NCBI GenBank assembly: GCA_009780235.1
Contig: WRAK01000002.1
Span: 62,001-126,000, forward strand
Direction of reading: 5' to 3'
DNA: 64,000 nt
From: Oscillospiraceae bacterium
GTDB lineage: Bacteria; Bacillota; Clostridia; Oscillospirales; Oscillospiraceae
Under the pieces are notes generated by a model. The model searched no databases and was not told the origin of the DNA. It saw nothing but the letters and a program-made list of their open reading frames with translations. Positions 15,315 through 24,700 of this stretch are shown in pieces (position 1 is the stretch's first letter; each line of letters opens with the position of its first letter). A program made the translations under genes and the position numbers.

Positions 15315-16184
15315 ATGGAAATACGGGTACAGGCTTACGGAAAATTGAATCTCTCTTTGGACATCCTGCGGCGTCAGCTCTCGGGCTATCACGATATGCG
15401 GATGGTCATGGAGACGGTAGAGCTTTGCGACGATGTACAGATTAGTATCGCAGAGGGCGACAGAGTGCGGCTTTCGACAAATCTGCACTATCTGCCCGTG
15501 GATGACAGTAACATCGCGGCCGAGGCCGCGGAGACATTTTTTCAGGAGTTGGGGATTCCCCGAAAACAAGTGACGATACATATTCACAAGCGTCTGCCCG
15601 TCTCGGCGGGTGTGGCGGGGGGGAGTGCAAACGCCGCCGCCGTATTCCGCGGGCTGAATCAGCTCATGGGGACAGGTCTTAGTGCGGAAGAAATGCGGCG
15701 GCTCGGTCTCTTACTGGGATCGGATGTGCCTTACTGCATCAGCGGCGGTACGGCTTTGGCCGAGGGGCGGGGCGAGGTGCTCACGCCGCTTTGTCCCTTG
15801 CCGCTCTGCCATATTGTGATTTGCAAACCGAGATTTTCCATCCGCACGGCTGACCTCTTCGGTCGGATTGACTGCACAAAAATCCGTCACCGTCCCGACA
15901 CGGCGGGGATGGTGGACGCACTCAAATCCGAAAACCTCGGCCAAGTGGCGGTACGGATGTACAATGTGTTCGAGGATGTGTTGGACGGCAAGCAGAAAGA
16001 GGTGTTTGCTATCAAGACGGCCCTCTTGGATGCCGGAGCTTTAGGCGCGATGATGTCGGGCACGGGGCCGTCGGCGTTCGGGCTGTTTGATGACGAACAG
16101 GCCGCACGGGGGGCATATGAACGCCTGCGGGCGGTGTACCCGGAGACGTATTTGACGCGAAATCGCAGGGAGCTTTTGGTTTAA
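15315..16184 (+). CDS. ispE: 4-diphosphocytidyl-2-C-methyl-D-erythritol kinase
   Basis: This GHMP-fold kinase of 289 residues phosphorylates CDP-methylerythritol in the MEP route to isoprenoids. It has an N-terminal AYGKLNLSLDI, the ATP-binding loop PVSAGVAGGSANAAA (family PxxAGLGGGSSDAAA, so several loop positions differ), LGSDVPYCISGGTALAEGRGE and a C-terminal MMSGTGPSAFGLF. ispG, uppS and cdsA occur at 50-55 kb, so isoprenoid and undecaprenyl supply are split over two loci here. Confidence 0.92.
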   Translation: MEIRVQAYGKLNLSLDILRRQLSGYHDMRMVMETVELCDDVQISIAEGDRVRLSTNLHYLPVDDSNIAAEAAETFFQELGIPRKQVTIHIHKRLPVSAGVAGGSANAAAVFRGLNQLMGTGLSAEEMRRLGLLLGSDVPYCISGGTALAEGRGEVLTPLCPLPLCHIVICKPRFSIRTADLFGRIDCTKIRHRPDTAGMVDALKSENLGQVAVRMYNVFEDVLDGKQKEVFAIKTALLDAGALGAMMSGTGPSAFGLFDDEQAARGAYERLRAVYPETYLTRNRRELLV

Positions 16185-16193
16185 AATACCAAT

Positions 16194-16240
16194 GCACCGT
16201 CAATACTATGGACATCACATAGTATTGGCGGTGCGTTTTT
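16194..16240 (+). terminator. Hairpin with U-tract between ispE and spoIIR
   Basis: GCACCG plus CAATACTATG pairs with CATAGTATTG plus CGGTGC around a 7-base loop, followed by GTTTTT. It looks like the ispE terminator. It sits only two bases before the spoIIR ATG, so it could also mask that start or act as an attenuator. Confidence 0.75.
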
Positions 16241-16242
16241 AC

Positions 16243-16851
16243 ATGAAACTGAAAATCTGGGAACTATCCATCTGCGTTGCTCTGGTAATCGCTGTCCTGT
16301 GGGGCGCGCTTTTAGAGCGGCGGCAGACGGAACTGGCCGAACAGCTTATTCGGCTCCATGTCGTGGCTCACTCGGATGAGGTGGCAGACCAAGACTTGAA
16401 GCTCCGCGTCCGAGACAGCGTACAGGCGGTGACGGAGCCTCTGCTTGTCGGCGCGACCAACCGAGCCGAGGCCGAGGCGGAACTTACGGCGCATTTACCC
16501 CTGATTCGGGCCGCTGCGGCGGAGGCCGTGGCCGATTGGGGCGGTAATTATCCTGTGCAAGCGGCTTTCGTGTGGGAGCGGCATCCCGCGCGGGCGTATG
16601 AGAGCTTCACCCTGCCCGCCGGGCGGTATTACGCGCTGCGGGTGGAGATTGGTGCGGCGGCGGGGCAGAACTGGTGGTGTGTGGTGTTCCCGCCGCTCTG
16701 TCTCGAAGCCGCCGGCGGGTCGGAATCTTTGGAGGCCATGGGGCTGTCCGAGGATGAGGTGGCTCTGATCGCGGGCGGTGACAGGGGGCATACGGTGCGG
16801 TTTCGGGTGTTGGAGGTTGTGGATGGCGTAAGGGCGTGGTTTGGGCGGTAG
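16243..16851 (+). CDS. spoIIR: Stage II sporulation protein R
   Basis: SpoIIR is exported from the forespore and triggers SpoIIGA to cut pro-sigma-E in the mother cell. This 202-residue copy has an N-terminal helix, then LIRLHVVAHSDE...DLKLRVRD and QNWWCVVFPPLCLE, the two family blocks. The ATG at 16243 is preferred because the hydrophobic signal starts there, but no clear ribosome site precedes it, since the terminator hairpin fills that space. An ATG at 16192 would include the hairpin in the gene. Its presence marks an endospore-forming lineage. Confidence 0.9.
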   Translation: MKLKIWELSICVALVIAVLWGALLERRQTELAEQLIRLHVVAHSDEVADQDLKLRVRDSVQAVTEPLLVGATNRAEAEAELTAHLPLIRAAAAEAVADWGGNYPVQAAFVWERHPARAYESFTLPAGRYYALRVEIGAAAGQNWWCVVFPPLCLEAAGGSESLEAMGLSEDEVALIAGGDRGHTVRFRVLEVVDGVRAWFGR

Positions 16852-16868
16852 AAGTTATTTAAAGCAAG

Positions 16869-16909
16869 AAGTCCCTTGGGAGCGAGGAACACGCTTCCAA
16901 GGGACTTTT
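16869..16909. terminator. Terminator between convergent spoIIR and sortase genes
   Basis: AAGTCCCTTGG...AGCG pairs with CGCT...CCAAGGGACTT followed by TTTT on the plus strand. The reverse direction has only AATT-like flanks. Confidence 0.8.
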
Positions 16910-16922
16910 ATCATAGGCTGTC

Positions 16923-17693
16923 TTAGCCGTTCTGCACAATTCTGCCAATCAACACCATGCGGGCATTGTTAAACTCATAATTACACGTAGACAGGGTTAC
17001 AATGCGGTCATTCTCGGCGGTACCGATGTCCCGATAGTGTCGTGCGATATCCCGCACATAGCCGAGGAATGCAATCTTATCTTCGGCTGTTGTAATCAGG
17101 GGATCGTAAATCATGGCGTCGTTCGGCCGGATGACCGCAAAGGCCATGAACTCTATTTCGTAAGTTGCATTTGTGAGGAATATCGTACCTGTCGGATTGG
17201 CTTCAAAAAATGCTTGGTCATCAAACTTTTGCAGTGCGGCGAACATACTGCCGCTTCTCATGTGGTGGCCGTAGATGAGGGTGTGGAAGTCGGAAAAGCC
17301 GCTGTTGTTGCGGTAGTCCATGAAAACCGTACCGGCCGATGCGCGCTGTTGATGCAAATCTCGACGCAGATAGTAGTCGTTATCTGTACCCTGTACAAAT
17401 GGGTAGTCTACCTCGGTGTTCGGGATTGTCAGCCAGCCGACTGCATCGGGGAACTCTGCCTGCAAGTCCAAAATACTTTGGTTTACCTGCGGGACAGGGG
17501 CGCGCTCCGCAAGGAGAGCGGGTGCGGGTTCGTCGGAGGGCGATGCTTGCAACATCGGATGAAACTGCATCAGCCATCTGTGCAGCTCGGCCTCTTGTGC
17601 GGTGTTTTGGTTGATGTCTTGAAGCCTGTAGCCGCTGTAGCCGATTACGCCCAACAGAGCAAATACCGAGAGCAAAATCAGGAGCCGTTTCAT
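16923..17693 (-). CDS. Class B sortase (last gene of the pilus operon)
   Basis: This 256-residue membrane transpeptidase has an N-terminal anchor (about residues 3-22). Its catalytic residues are visible as His in IYGHHM, Cys in LSTCNYEF and Arg in RMVLIGR. The AEFPDAVGWLTI and YPFVQGTDNDYYLRRD segments mark the SrtB class, which polymerises pili or anchors proteins by a PTG-like motif. It starts at 17693 after AAGGAGGAGGGG and overlaps the pilin gene by four bases. The second sortase upstream suggests a division between polymerisation and wall attachment. Confidence 0.93.
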   Translation of the reverse strand: MKRLLILLSVFALLGVIGYSGYRLQDINQNTAQEAELHRWLMQFHPMLQASPSDEPAPALLAERAPVPQVNQSILDLQAEFPDAVGWLTIPNTEVDYPFVQGTDNDYYLRRDLHQQRASAGTVFMDYRNNSGFSDFHTLIYGHHMRSGSMFAALQKFDDQAFFEANPTGTIFLTNATYEIEFMAFAVIRPNDAMIYDPLITTAEDKIAFLGYVRDIARHYRDIGTAENDRIVTLSTCNYEFNNARMVLIGRIVQNG

Positions 17694-18427
17694 TGCTTGC
17701 CCCTCCTCCTTTGTTTGCCCGACTTCCAGCCGAGCCAGAGGATGAGCAGTATCAGCGTGCTGCTGCCTGTTATCAGCGCAATCCAAAATGCCGGGTTGCT
17801 GTCGTCTCCTGTTTTCGGGGAGTCCGGGATGTCGGGCTTTCCGGGTGTGCCCGGGGGCGGAGCGGGTGTTGGTGTGTCCGGTGCGCTTGGGGGCGGTGGC
17901 GGCGGTGGGGGTTGGGGCGGTGTCGGGTCGGGTGTGTTTTGGGGTGTATAGCTGTGGTCAAATGCCATCTCGGATATTTTGCTGTCGTCCTCGACAGAGA
18001 TAATCACGATGGCGGTCAGGTCTTCCGTGACATGTACCGTAATGGTATATACCTGCCGGTCTATGATGTGGCCGGGTCTGTCTTCCGTTATACTGCGGAG
18101 TTCATACACATATACGCCTGTTTCGGTGAAGCGAATCGGGCCGATTTGCACCGTGTCGGTGCCGGTGACTGTGAAAGTGTAGCCCTCCGAAGTGCTGCCG
18201 CCGGGCATGGGGGCGGCGGGGGTGCGGGGTGTCAGCCGATAGGTAAATATGCCGCTTGGCGGGGCGGATGTGCCGTCGCTGACAAAGCTTTGTTGTATCG
18301 TCAGCGTGACTTGCCCCGCCGTTGCGGCATAGGCCGCAGGGATAGACAGAGAGCTAATCAGGCAGATGAAAACCGATAGAATGGCCAGAACGCTTCTGAC
18401 GGCTCTTTTTGGATAGATACTACTCAT
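17690..18427 (-). CDS. Surface protein / minor pilin with pilin isopeptide domain and PKTG anchor
   Basis: This 245-residue precursor has a signal peptide to about residue 34 (ends AYA), then one FctA/Spy0128-like isopeptide domain (about 38-160) with the TGVYVYELRSI block that carries the conserved Glu. A proline-rich wall-spanning stalk follows, then DSPKTGDD, a helix and a basic tail. Its anchor (PKTG) differs from the PTG of the other two surface proteins, so it may be the wall-linked base subunit. It overlaps both neighbouring sortase genes by a few bases, so translation is coupled. Confidence 0.82.
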   Translation of the reverse strand: MSSIYPKRAVRSVLAILSVFICLISSLSIPAAYAATAGQVTLTIQQSFVSDGTSAPPSGIFTYRLTPRTPAAPMPGGSTSEGYTFTVTGTDTVQIGPIRFTETGVYVYELRSITEDRPGHIIDRQVYTITVHVTEDLTAIVIISVEDDSKISEMAFDHSYTPQNTPDPTPPQPPPPPPPPSAPDTPTPAPPPGTPGKPDIPDSPKTGDDSNPAFWIALITGSSTLILLILWLGWKSGKQRRRGKQ

Positions 18428-19382
18428 GATTACGCATCTCCTTTCCCGTGCGGGAACGCTTCCGTTTTGTATAAATCAAGATGATCGCCGCCGATATCAG
18501 CCAAGCCGCTAATGCCGCTATACTGATTTTCATCCACAGCGCGGCTTCCGTCCATAGGTTCGTTAATCCGTCTATCACCGGGACGGCCTGCTGTGTATGC
18601 ACCTCTTCTGTCAGGAAAGGATTGTCGCGCGTTTCGGCGGTGATTCTGCCGATCAGGATATCCCGTCCGTTGGTGGAATTGGGTGCACAGGTGGAGAGCA
18701 GGACGATACGGTCGTCTGTCGTCACCGATATATCGGGCCGCGTGTGGATGGCCGTTTGCAGAAGCATATCCAAATATGCCTGCCTGTCTTCCGGTTCTGT
18801 GATACCGTTCCGAAATACCGACATGTCGTAGGCATCTGCGTGTACGAACGCAAAGAACTCTAAGCCGTGTTCCCGTCCGTCGAAATAGAGCATCCCGTAT
18901 CTGCGGGCCTCAAAGTAGCTTCGCTCGGAAAACAGGGCAATCTCGCCGAACATGACCCGATTCTCCATGTGGTGTCCGTAGACAATACTGCTGAAGTCCG
19001 AAAAGTTCGGGCCGCTGCGGAAATCCAGAAAGATGGCACCGGAAAGGGAGTGTCTGCCTCTTGCGTCCGTGTTGACATATCGGATGTTGTCCTGCCCTTG
19101 TACCATGGGGTAGTCAATGTTTGTCCCGTATACGGTCAGCCAGGCGAATACATCGGGGTTGATTGCCTGCAGGTCCGCAAAGCTCGGGCCGCCCTCGCTT
19201 TCGATGGTGGGGTTGTACCGTTCGTACTGCACGGAACTTGCCGCGGCATGTACTTGGCCGGAGTCCCATATGGCATAGCCGCCGAAAGCGAGCAGAGACA
19301 GGACGACGGTCAGCACAAACAGGTTTACGAGACCGTTTACAAACCGTATGGTCCCTCTGCCGAGCTTCGTTGTCCGGCGCAT
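18420..19382 (-). CDS. Class B sortase with extra C-terminal membrane helix
   Basis: This 320-residue sortase has an N-terminal anchor (about 18-40), the SrtB core with YPMVQGQDNIRYV, catalytic His in VYGHHM, Cys in LSTCAPN and Arg in DILIGRI. A second membrane helix near the C terminus is followed by a very basic tail. C-terminal helices of this sort are common in pilus-building sortases. It starts at 19382 after AGGAGG. It lies directly downstream of the major pilin, so it is the best candidate for the pilus polymerase. Confidence 0.92.
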   Translation of the reverse strand: MRRTTKLGRGTIRFVNGLVNLFVLTVVLSLLAFGGYAIWDSGQVHAAASSVQYERYNPTIESEGGPSFADLQAINPDVFAWLTVYGTNIDYPMVQGQDNIRYVNTDARGRHSLSGAIFLDFRSGPNFSDFSSIVYGHHMENRVMFGEIALFSERSYFEARRYGMLYFDGREHGLEFFAFVHADAYDMSVFRNGITEPEDRQAYLDMLLQTAIHTRPDISVTTDDRIVLLSTCAPNSTNGRDILIGRITAETRDNPFLTEEVHTQQAVPVIDGLTNLWTEAALWMKISIAALAAWLISAAIILIYTKRKRSRTGKEMRNHE

Positions 19383-19407
19383 ATGAGGTCCTCCTTTCTC
19401 GGGTCTC

Positions 19408-19436
19408 GGGCTATGCCGTTGTGCAAGGCATAGCCC
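19408..19436 (-). other. Stem-loop between major pilin and sortase
   Basis: Ten-base perfect arms GGGCTATGCC and GGCATAGCCC around a nine-base loop. In the minus-strand transcript it is not followed by Us, so it is more likely an mRNA-stabilising or processing hairpin that keeps pilin message above sortase message than a terminator. Confidence 0.6.
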
Positions 19437-19451
19437 CTTTTTTACGTTCTG

Positions 19452-20774
19452 TTAGCAGCTATACGCTTGTCTGCTTTTGCGTACTTTCACCACCAGGAAG
19501 ATAATGAGCGCGCCTGCTGCCAAGATAACCATGCCGATGAAGGGCAGGTCGTTTAAATTCAAGCCCGTGGGTGTGACGCTGTCACGGGTGTTTGTGAAGT
19601 CCGCGCTGTTGGCGCGCTCGCCGACGCGCTGTGCGCTGGTAGAAAGTGCGCTGTTTAGAGTGCCGGGCGGGCGGGCCGCGGACACGTTGTCTGTCGTCAC
19701 ACTAACGCTGGGGATATAGTGGGGCGTTGCCGCTTCTTCTACGGTGTAACTCGTACCGACCGGGGTGTCAACGAATACCAGCTTTTGCCCCGCCCTCAGG
19801 CGGAATTGCGTTGATCCGCTGGTGGAGATTTGAATGTAGGTGCCGCCTGCGTCCGTGCCGGTTGCGGGAGCGGTTGGGGTGACATTTACATTTTCAGCGG
19901 GATTGACTACCGCACCGTTTTCTACCACATATGCTCTGAAGAATGGGGGAACGTTTTGCACGAGCGTGGGGACGGTGAGTGTCATGTTGAAGTTGAAGTA
20001 TTGCGTTCTGCTCGCAAAGTCACCTGCGACTTCCTTGCTGACACTCAGCGTGGACTTAGTGACGGGGGTCGGGTTTTCCGGGCCATCGGGGCCGTTGGTC
20101 CGTACAAAGTCGTTTGTGAAAACCATCTGGCTGAAGAGGTAGTTTTCTCCGTCGCCGCCCGGGGTTGCGTCAACCTTGGCGTTCGCGGTTTGCCCGTTGT
20201 TGTCCGGTACGGTGACACGGACTCCGACGGCGGAGACAAAAGTGCCTGTGCCGTCTTCGGTGTTTTCCACATAGACGGTGAGTGTGTATCTGGCGGCACC
20301 CGAATAGGAAAGCCATTGATTCGGGTCATTATCAATTCCGGGGTTTGTGTTCACCAGTTCTCTGAGTTCATACACATAGATGCCCGCGTGGGTGAAAGTG
20401 ACGCCGGAAAACAGGTTGCCTGTCTCTTTGCGGATTGACATGATGCTGGCGGGCGGGTCAGTAGGGTCTCTGTCTGCTGCGGTGAAACTGACGGTCAATG
20501 CTGCGGAGTTTAAGCTCGGCATGGCTGCGTCTGTTGCGGGGGCGTTGCCGTCCACACTCATTTTTTTCGCCTCGAAGGTGAAGGTGGCGTTTGGTGTAAT
20601 TGTACCTATCGGCAGCCGCAAGTGTTTTGTAATGGTCGCTTGTGCCGGATTTGCCTCTGTTCCGATTGCGGCTCCGTCGGCGTTCAGGTTGGTTGCGAAT
20701 GCGGGGGTGATGCTCGCGAAACACAGGAGAAGTACGAGCGCGAGTATCAGGATAGATTTCGATTTTTTAAACAT
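19452..20774 (-). CDS. Major (backbone) pilin with two isopeptide-type domains and PTG anchor
   Basis: This 440-residue precursor has a signal peptide (residues 1-28, ends AFA). The first domain (about 44-225) starts ATITKHLRLPIG, with the lysine position of Spy0128-type intramolecular bonds, and has IYVYELREL with the partner Glu. The second domain (about 245-400, starting TLSVSKEV) is of the CNA/DUF7601 kind. The sorting signal VTPTGLNLND, helix and basic tail end it. Known class B pilus sortases use V-P-T-G-like motifs, which fits the two sortases downstream. It is cotranscribed with the SipA-like gene. Confidence 0.88.
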   Translation of the reverse strand: MFKKSKSILILALVLLLCFASITPAFATNLNADGAAIGTEANPAQATITKHLRLPIGTITPNATFTFEAKKMSVDGNAPATDAAMPSLNSAALTVSFTAADRDPTDPPASIMSIRKETGNLFSGVTFTHAGIYVYELRELVNTNPGIDNDPNQWLSYSGAARYTLTVYVENTEDGTGTFVSAVGVRVTVPDNNGQTANAKVDATPGGDGENYLFSQMVFTNDFVRTNGPDGPENPTPVTKSTLSVSKEVAGDFASRTQYFNFNMTLTVPTLVQNVPPFFRAYVVENGAVVNPAENVNVTPTAPATGTDAGGTYIQISTSGSTQFRLRAGQKLVFVDTPVGTSYTVEEAATPHYIPSVSVTTDNVSAARPPGTLNSALSTSAQRVGERANSADFTNTRDSVTPTGLNLNDLPFIGMVILAAGALIIFLVVKVRKSRQAYSC

Positions 20775-20857
20775 GATAATACCTCCAAAAATTTTGTTTT
20801 TCAGCTTACTATGTAAACGCAGTATTCTGCGTAATTGCTTTGCCGGGGCGGGACAGA

Positions 20858-21610
20858 CTATAGGTTTCTGCGCCTGATGACTGTAATCACGCTTCCCAGC
20901 GTGTCGTCTATATTTACCGGGCCGTAAACACGGCTGTCTGTTGCGCCCTCTCTGGCGTCTCCCAAGACGAATACTTGTCTTTCGCCTACCGTGAGGGGGA
21001 AGGGGACGCCGTTTTCATACCGCCACGTTTCCTGAAAGATATTCGGCTCCTGCTGTGTCGCACCGTTGACGATGAGACTGCCGTCTATGATATCCACCGT
21101 GTCCCCGGCTCTGGCCACGATTCGCCGCACCTGACGCTCGCCCTGAAAGTCGAGCAGGATGAGGTCGCCGACAGCGTAGGTTCGGTTCAGGCGGTAGAAC
21201 AGGACGAGGTCGCCTGTCCTGACCATAGGCCCCATGTCGGGATCTGTGGTGCGGTGGAAGCCGTAGAAGAACGTGAAGAGTATTGCAACGGCACCGACGA
21301 GCACGGAAATTTTGAGCCCTAATCCGCCGAGCTCTTTCCAAACGGAGGGAGGACGAGGTCGGCTTTGAGGCGGTGCTTGCGGCAACTCGTTTGCAGGAGA
21401 AGTTGTTGTGTCTGCAGGAACGACAGGAGTTTTCGCTGTGTCTGTAGAAATTGAGGGAAGTTCGGTTATGTCTGTAGGAAATGTAGAAGTTTCTGTACTG
21501 TGTTTGGGTGTTTGTTCTGCTTTCGCTGCCGCAGTACGTGCGATGCGGTCGTAATACGCAATTACCCTTCTGTCCGGGATGTTTCTCACTTTGACCGATA
21601 CTTTTTTCAC
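20858..21610 (-). CDS. SipA-like signal-peptidase homologue lacking the catalytic Ser-Lys pair
   Basis: This 250-residue protein has the S26 signal peptidase fold after a membrane helix (about 98-116). Family landmarks are ARAGDTVDI, INGA and VLGDAREGATDSR. At the nucleophile the SM of active enzymes reads DM (D125), and the catalytic Lys position reads Arg (R162, in QVRRI). Streptococcal SipA has likewise lost both catalytic residues and is needed for pilus polymerisation, so a chaperone role is likely. The roughly 97-residue cytoplasmic part is Thr/Pro-rich with decapeptide repeats. The GTG at 21610 is chosen for its AAGGAGG site; an ATG at 21649 has none. Confidence 0.85.
   Translation of the reverse strand: MKKVSVKVRNIPDRRVIAYYDRIARTAAAKAEQTPKHSTETSTFPTDITELPSISTDTAKTPVVPADTTTSPANELPQAPPQSRPRPPSVWKELGGLGLKISVLVGAVAILFTFFYGFHRTTDPDMGPMVRTGDLVLFYRLNRTYAVGDLILLDFQGERQVRRIVARAGDTVDIIDGSLIVNGATQQEPNIFQETWRYENGVPFPLTVGERQVFVLGDAREGATDSRVYGPVNIDDTLGSVITVIRRRNL
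21395..21484 (-). repeat. 30-bp degenerate tandem repeats in the SipA-like gene
   Basis: Three units encode decapeptides of the form xx[PS][TA]D[IT]xxxP (for example TFPTDITELP, SISTDTAKTP, VVPADTTTSP). Confidence 0.7.
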
Positions 21611-21700
21611 CGTGCCGACCTCCTTCCTTCCGAAGTGCTTTGTAATCATGTATCTCGAAAGGTGCGTAAAATTAACCGCTTGAGTAATGATTACATATTA

Positions 21701-21742
21701 ATAGTACTTCTTCTCGGTTTGAGCGGCTACACCCAAAAGGGT
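21701..21742 (-). promoter_or_regulatory. Pilus promoter P1 with conserved activator box
   Basis: Box CTACACCCAAAAGGGT at 21727-21742 (read as ACCCTTTTGGGTGTAG on the minus strand), 20 bases, then TACTAT at 21701-21706. It lies upstream of the SipA-like gene, the major pilin and the sortases. No -35 consensus is present. Confidence 0.7.
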
Positions 21743-21750
21743 ACTTTTCG

Positions 21751-24700
21751 TCAGCAAACGCATCTCCTGCATCTGCGTACCAAATAAGCCGTATAAGCCC
21801 CGGCGGCGGACAGGAGGACGAGCGCGGGGAGGAGCAGAGCAGCTCCCATATTGCCGAGGTTCAGCCCCGTGGGCGGGGGGGCGACTCTCTCGTTTGTAAA
21901 CGCGAAGGTTCTGTCCTCTGCCATCGGGCGCAGGGTGGTGTCATTCCCGAGAACGGTGACATCTGCGTATTCGCTGTCTGTGAAAGATGTCATAAAGTTC
22001 AAGTCCACCGTCTCGATAATCTGCACAGAGCCGTTCCTCGGGAGCTCTTCTATCGTGATAGCCTGTCCGTGTCTGAGCTGAAAGGTCGCGCTCCCGCCGT
22101 CACGCAATGTCAAGATGCCGTCTGCCGGAACTGTTGCCCCGGAATCGGCAAGGACATTGCCGGTAAAGTTAAACTGTGTGCCGGCGGGCAGGGGGGTGCC
22201 GTCTGCGTCTGTCAAGAAGATTGTGAAGTCAAAGTCCAAGGTTTTGTTGCCGAGTGCACCCGTTACTTCTTTCGAGACGGTTAGTGCGGTGGTTTTTACT
22301 TCAAAGAAGTTGCCGTTTACATGGGTGTGCAGTCCTATGATACATAACAGGGATGCCGCTGTCCTGTCGCTCGTGAAATCAAACGGAACGTCACTACCGT
22401 CCTCAGCGGTTTCATTTGTTCTTGTCCCGACATCCCACCAATCGAACACCCATGGCGGAGCCGAGTCTGCGGTAAAGGTGACCGCCGCACCGTTCCGGAT
22501 GAAAGAGCCGCTCGGTACCGGGAATCGGTTTGAGCCAACCTGTGCCGCAAGCTCTCCCTCGCCTTCTCCGACTGCATAAGTCACGCGCCAGAACTGCGGG
22601 CCTGTGGAATTGATGTCATAGTTGGTAAAGGCGTGGGGCGTGATGGTTGCAAAGTTGTCGGAGCCGGCGGGGTTTTGGTCAATGACAGGCAACCCTGAGA
22701 CGCTCACCGTGCCGGGGTCGATGCGGGGACGCTGTGCCACCGCTAAGGGGGTGTCAATCCGTAAGCCGTTACGGGCCGTGTTGCCGGAAAATACGGCTGC
22801 CGGATTAATTGTGACGTTGCTGAGATTGGTATGCGGTACAAACAGCCCCCCGCCATCATGGGCAATGTTGTTGGTGATAGAGCCGCTTCGCATATTGAGA
22901 ACAATACCTGCATCTCTTAGAAATACGCCGCCGCCGTTTTGCTGTGCGGTATTTCCGTTAATCGTGCCGCCGCTTATGTTCAAAGTACCGGAATCTTCTA
23001 CAAATATGCCGCCGCCATTGTTCGGGCTGTGGTTGTCTTCAATCCGTGCGGTGCCGCCAATTTCTACACGCCCGCCGGTCATGAACACGCCGACACCGTG
23101 GCGGGTCACAGTAGTGTGCTCGCGTATTTCTCCGCCGGTCATGTTTAAGGACAGTTGTGTGAAAAATCCTCGGCCTAAATATACCCCGGCACCATTCCCT
23201 CTTCTCAGACCTTGTGAGGGGGAGGTCGTGGTGTTATTGTCTGTGGCGGTGTTCCTGCTGATTACCCCGCCTGTCATATGGAGTTGGGCACGGCTCATGA
23301 CGCTGACACCGCCGCCGTTGCCGGAGAAAGTAGAAACACCGGCCGCTGCGCCCACGGCGTGATTATCCCTGATGGTGCCGCCATTCAGAAAGAATCTGGC
23401 TAAATCAGGTGCACCTAGCACGGCGGTTCCTGAGACAAACACCCCGCCGCCATTCGCTAACAAGAACAGATTGATTGTGTTATCCGCCGGGTCGGCACCT
23501 GTGGATGTGGCAATGTTTCCGTAAATGTCGCCGTCATCCATCGTAAAAACTGCGTCATCATATACGTGTACGCCGCCGCCGTTACCGGCAAGTACCGTCA
23601 TGGTTCCGTTGGTCATAGTGGGTACAGAGTTGACTGTTCTCACAGCTTGGTTATTCCGAATCGTACCGCCTTGCATGTGAAATCTTGTGCCGGCACCTGT
23701 CAAGTATACACCGCCGCCATTCGACAGATTCAGCGCATCACCGCCGGAAAATGAGCTTGCAGCCGTCCCCGTAGCTGTGGCGATATTGTTTTCGATATAC
23801 CCGCCGCGCATATTGAATGTCGCTCTGGCCGTTACATATACGCCGCCCCCGTTACCCGCGCGATGGAGATATCTGTTGTCTTGCGTTATTGCGAAGGAAG
23901 CTCTTGTCCGTATGGCCTGATTGTCTCGAATTGTGCCGCCGTGCATGTTAAAGGAGGATGCGGAACCCGTGACAAACACCCCGCCGCCGCTGGATGTGAC
24001 GAGTGCATTCGTCGCATCGGGGTTCGCTGCAATCTCGTTCAATCTGGCCTGATTTTCAAAAATTTCACCGTCGTACATGTTAAATGTACCGCCGTTTTGT
24101 ATGAATACAGCACCGCCAACGGCTCTTTGCGTCGCTTGGCCTGCGTCTACTCTCTCTCCTCTGGCCACATTGTTTCGGAGAACGCCGCCGTGCATCGTAA
24201 AGATACCGCGGGTGTTCACATGTACCGCGCCGCCGGAGTTGGCAGCTGCGTTTGTGTGCATTTCGGAACCCGGCATCATCGTGAACCTGCCGTCCGTTTG
24301 GATATCGACGGGGCCGTTGTTGTCCGTACTGCTGTTTCGGATGACACCGCCGCGGCACAGAATCAAGTGCCCCCCGCCGCCTGCGCCGGTGATGCCGGCA
24401 ACTGCTCCGGATTCAAGTGTAACACCGCCGCCTCTGGCGTTGTTGGTCTGCTGAGCCAAGGGAAGCGGTGCGGGGGCAACGTCCGGTGTGCTCGCAGCTG
24501 CTTGGGGTGCGGTTTGCAAAATGATATTCCGAAATACCAGCCCGGACCGCGCCGTGCCGTCTCCCCGCACCCGAAAAGCCCGTGTCAAACCGCCGCCCCC
24601 GGGCGTAGTGTCGCTGTTGCCGCCGTGGGTATCGCTGATGACTGACTGCCCGTTTTCGGCAGTAGGATGGTTGCCGATTAACACAACCGTGGCTCCGTTT

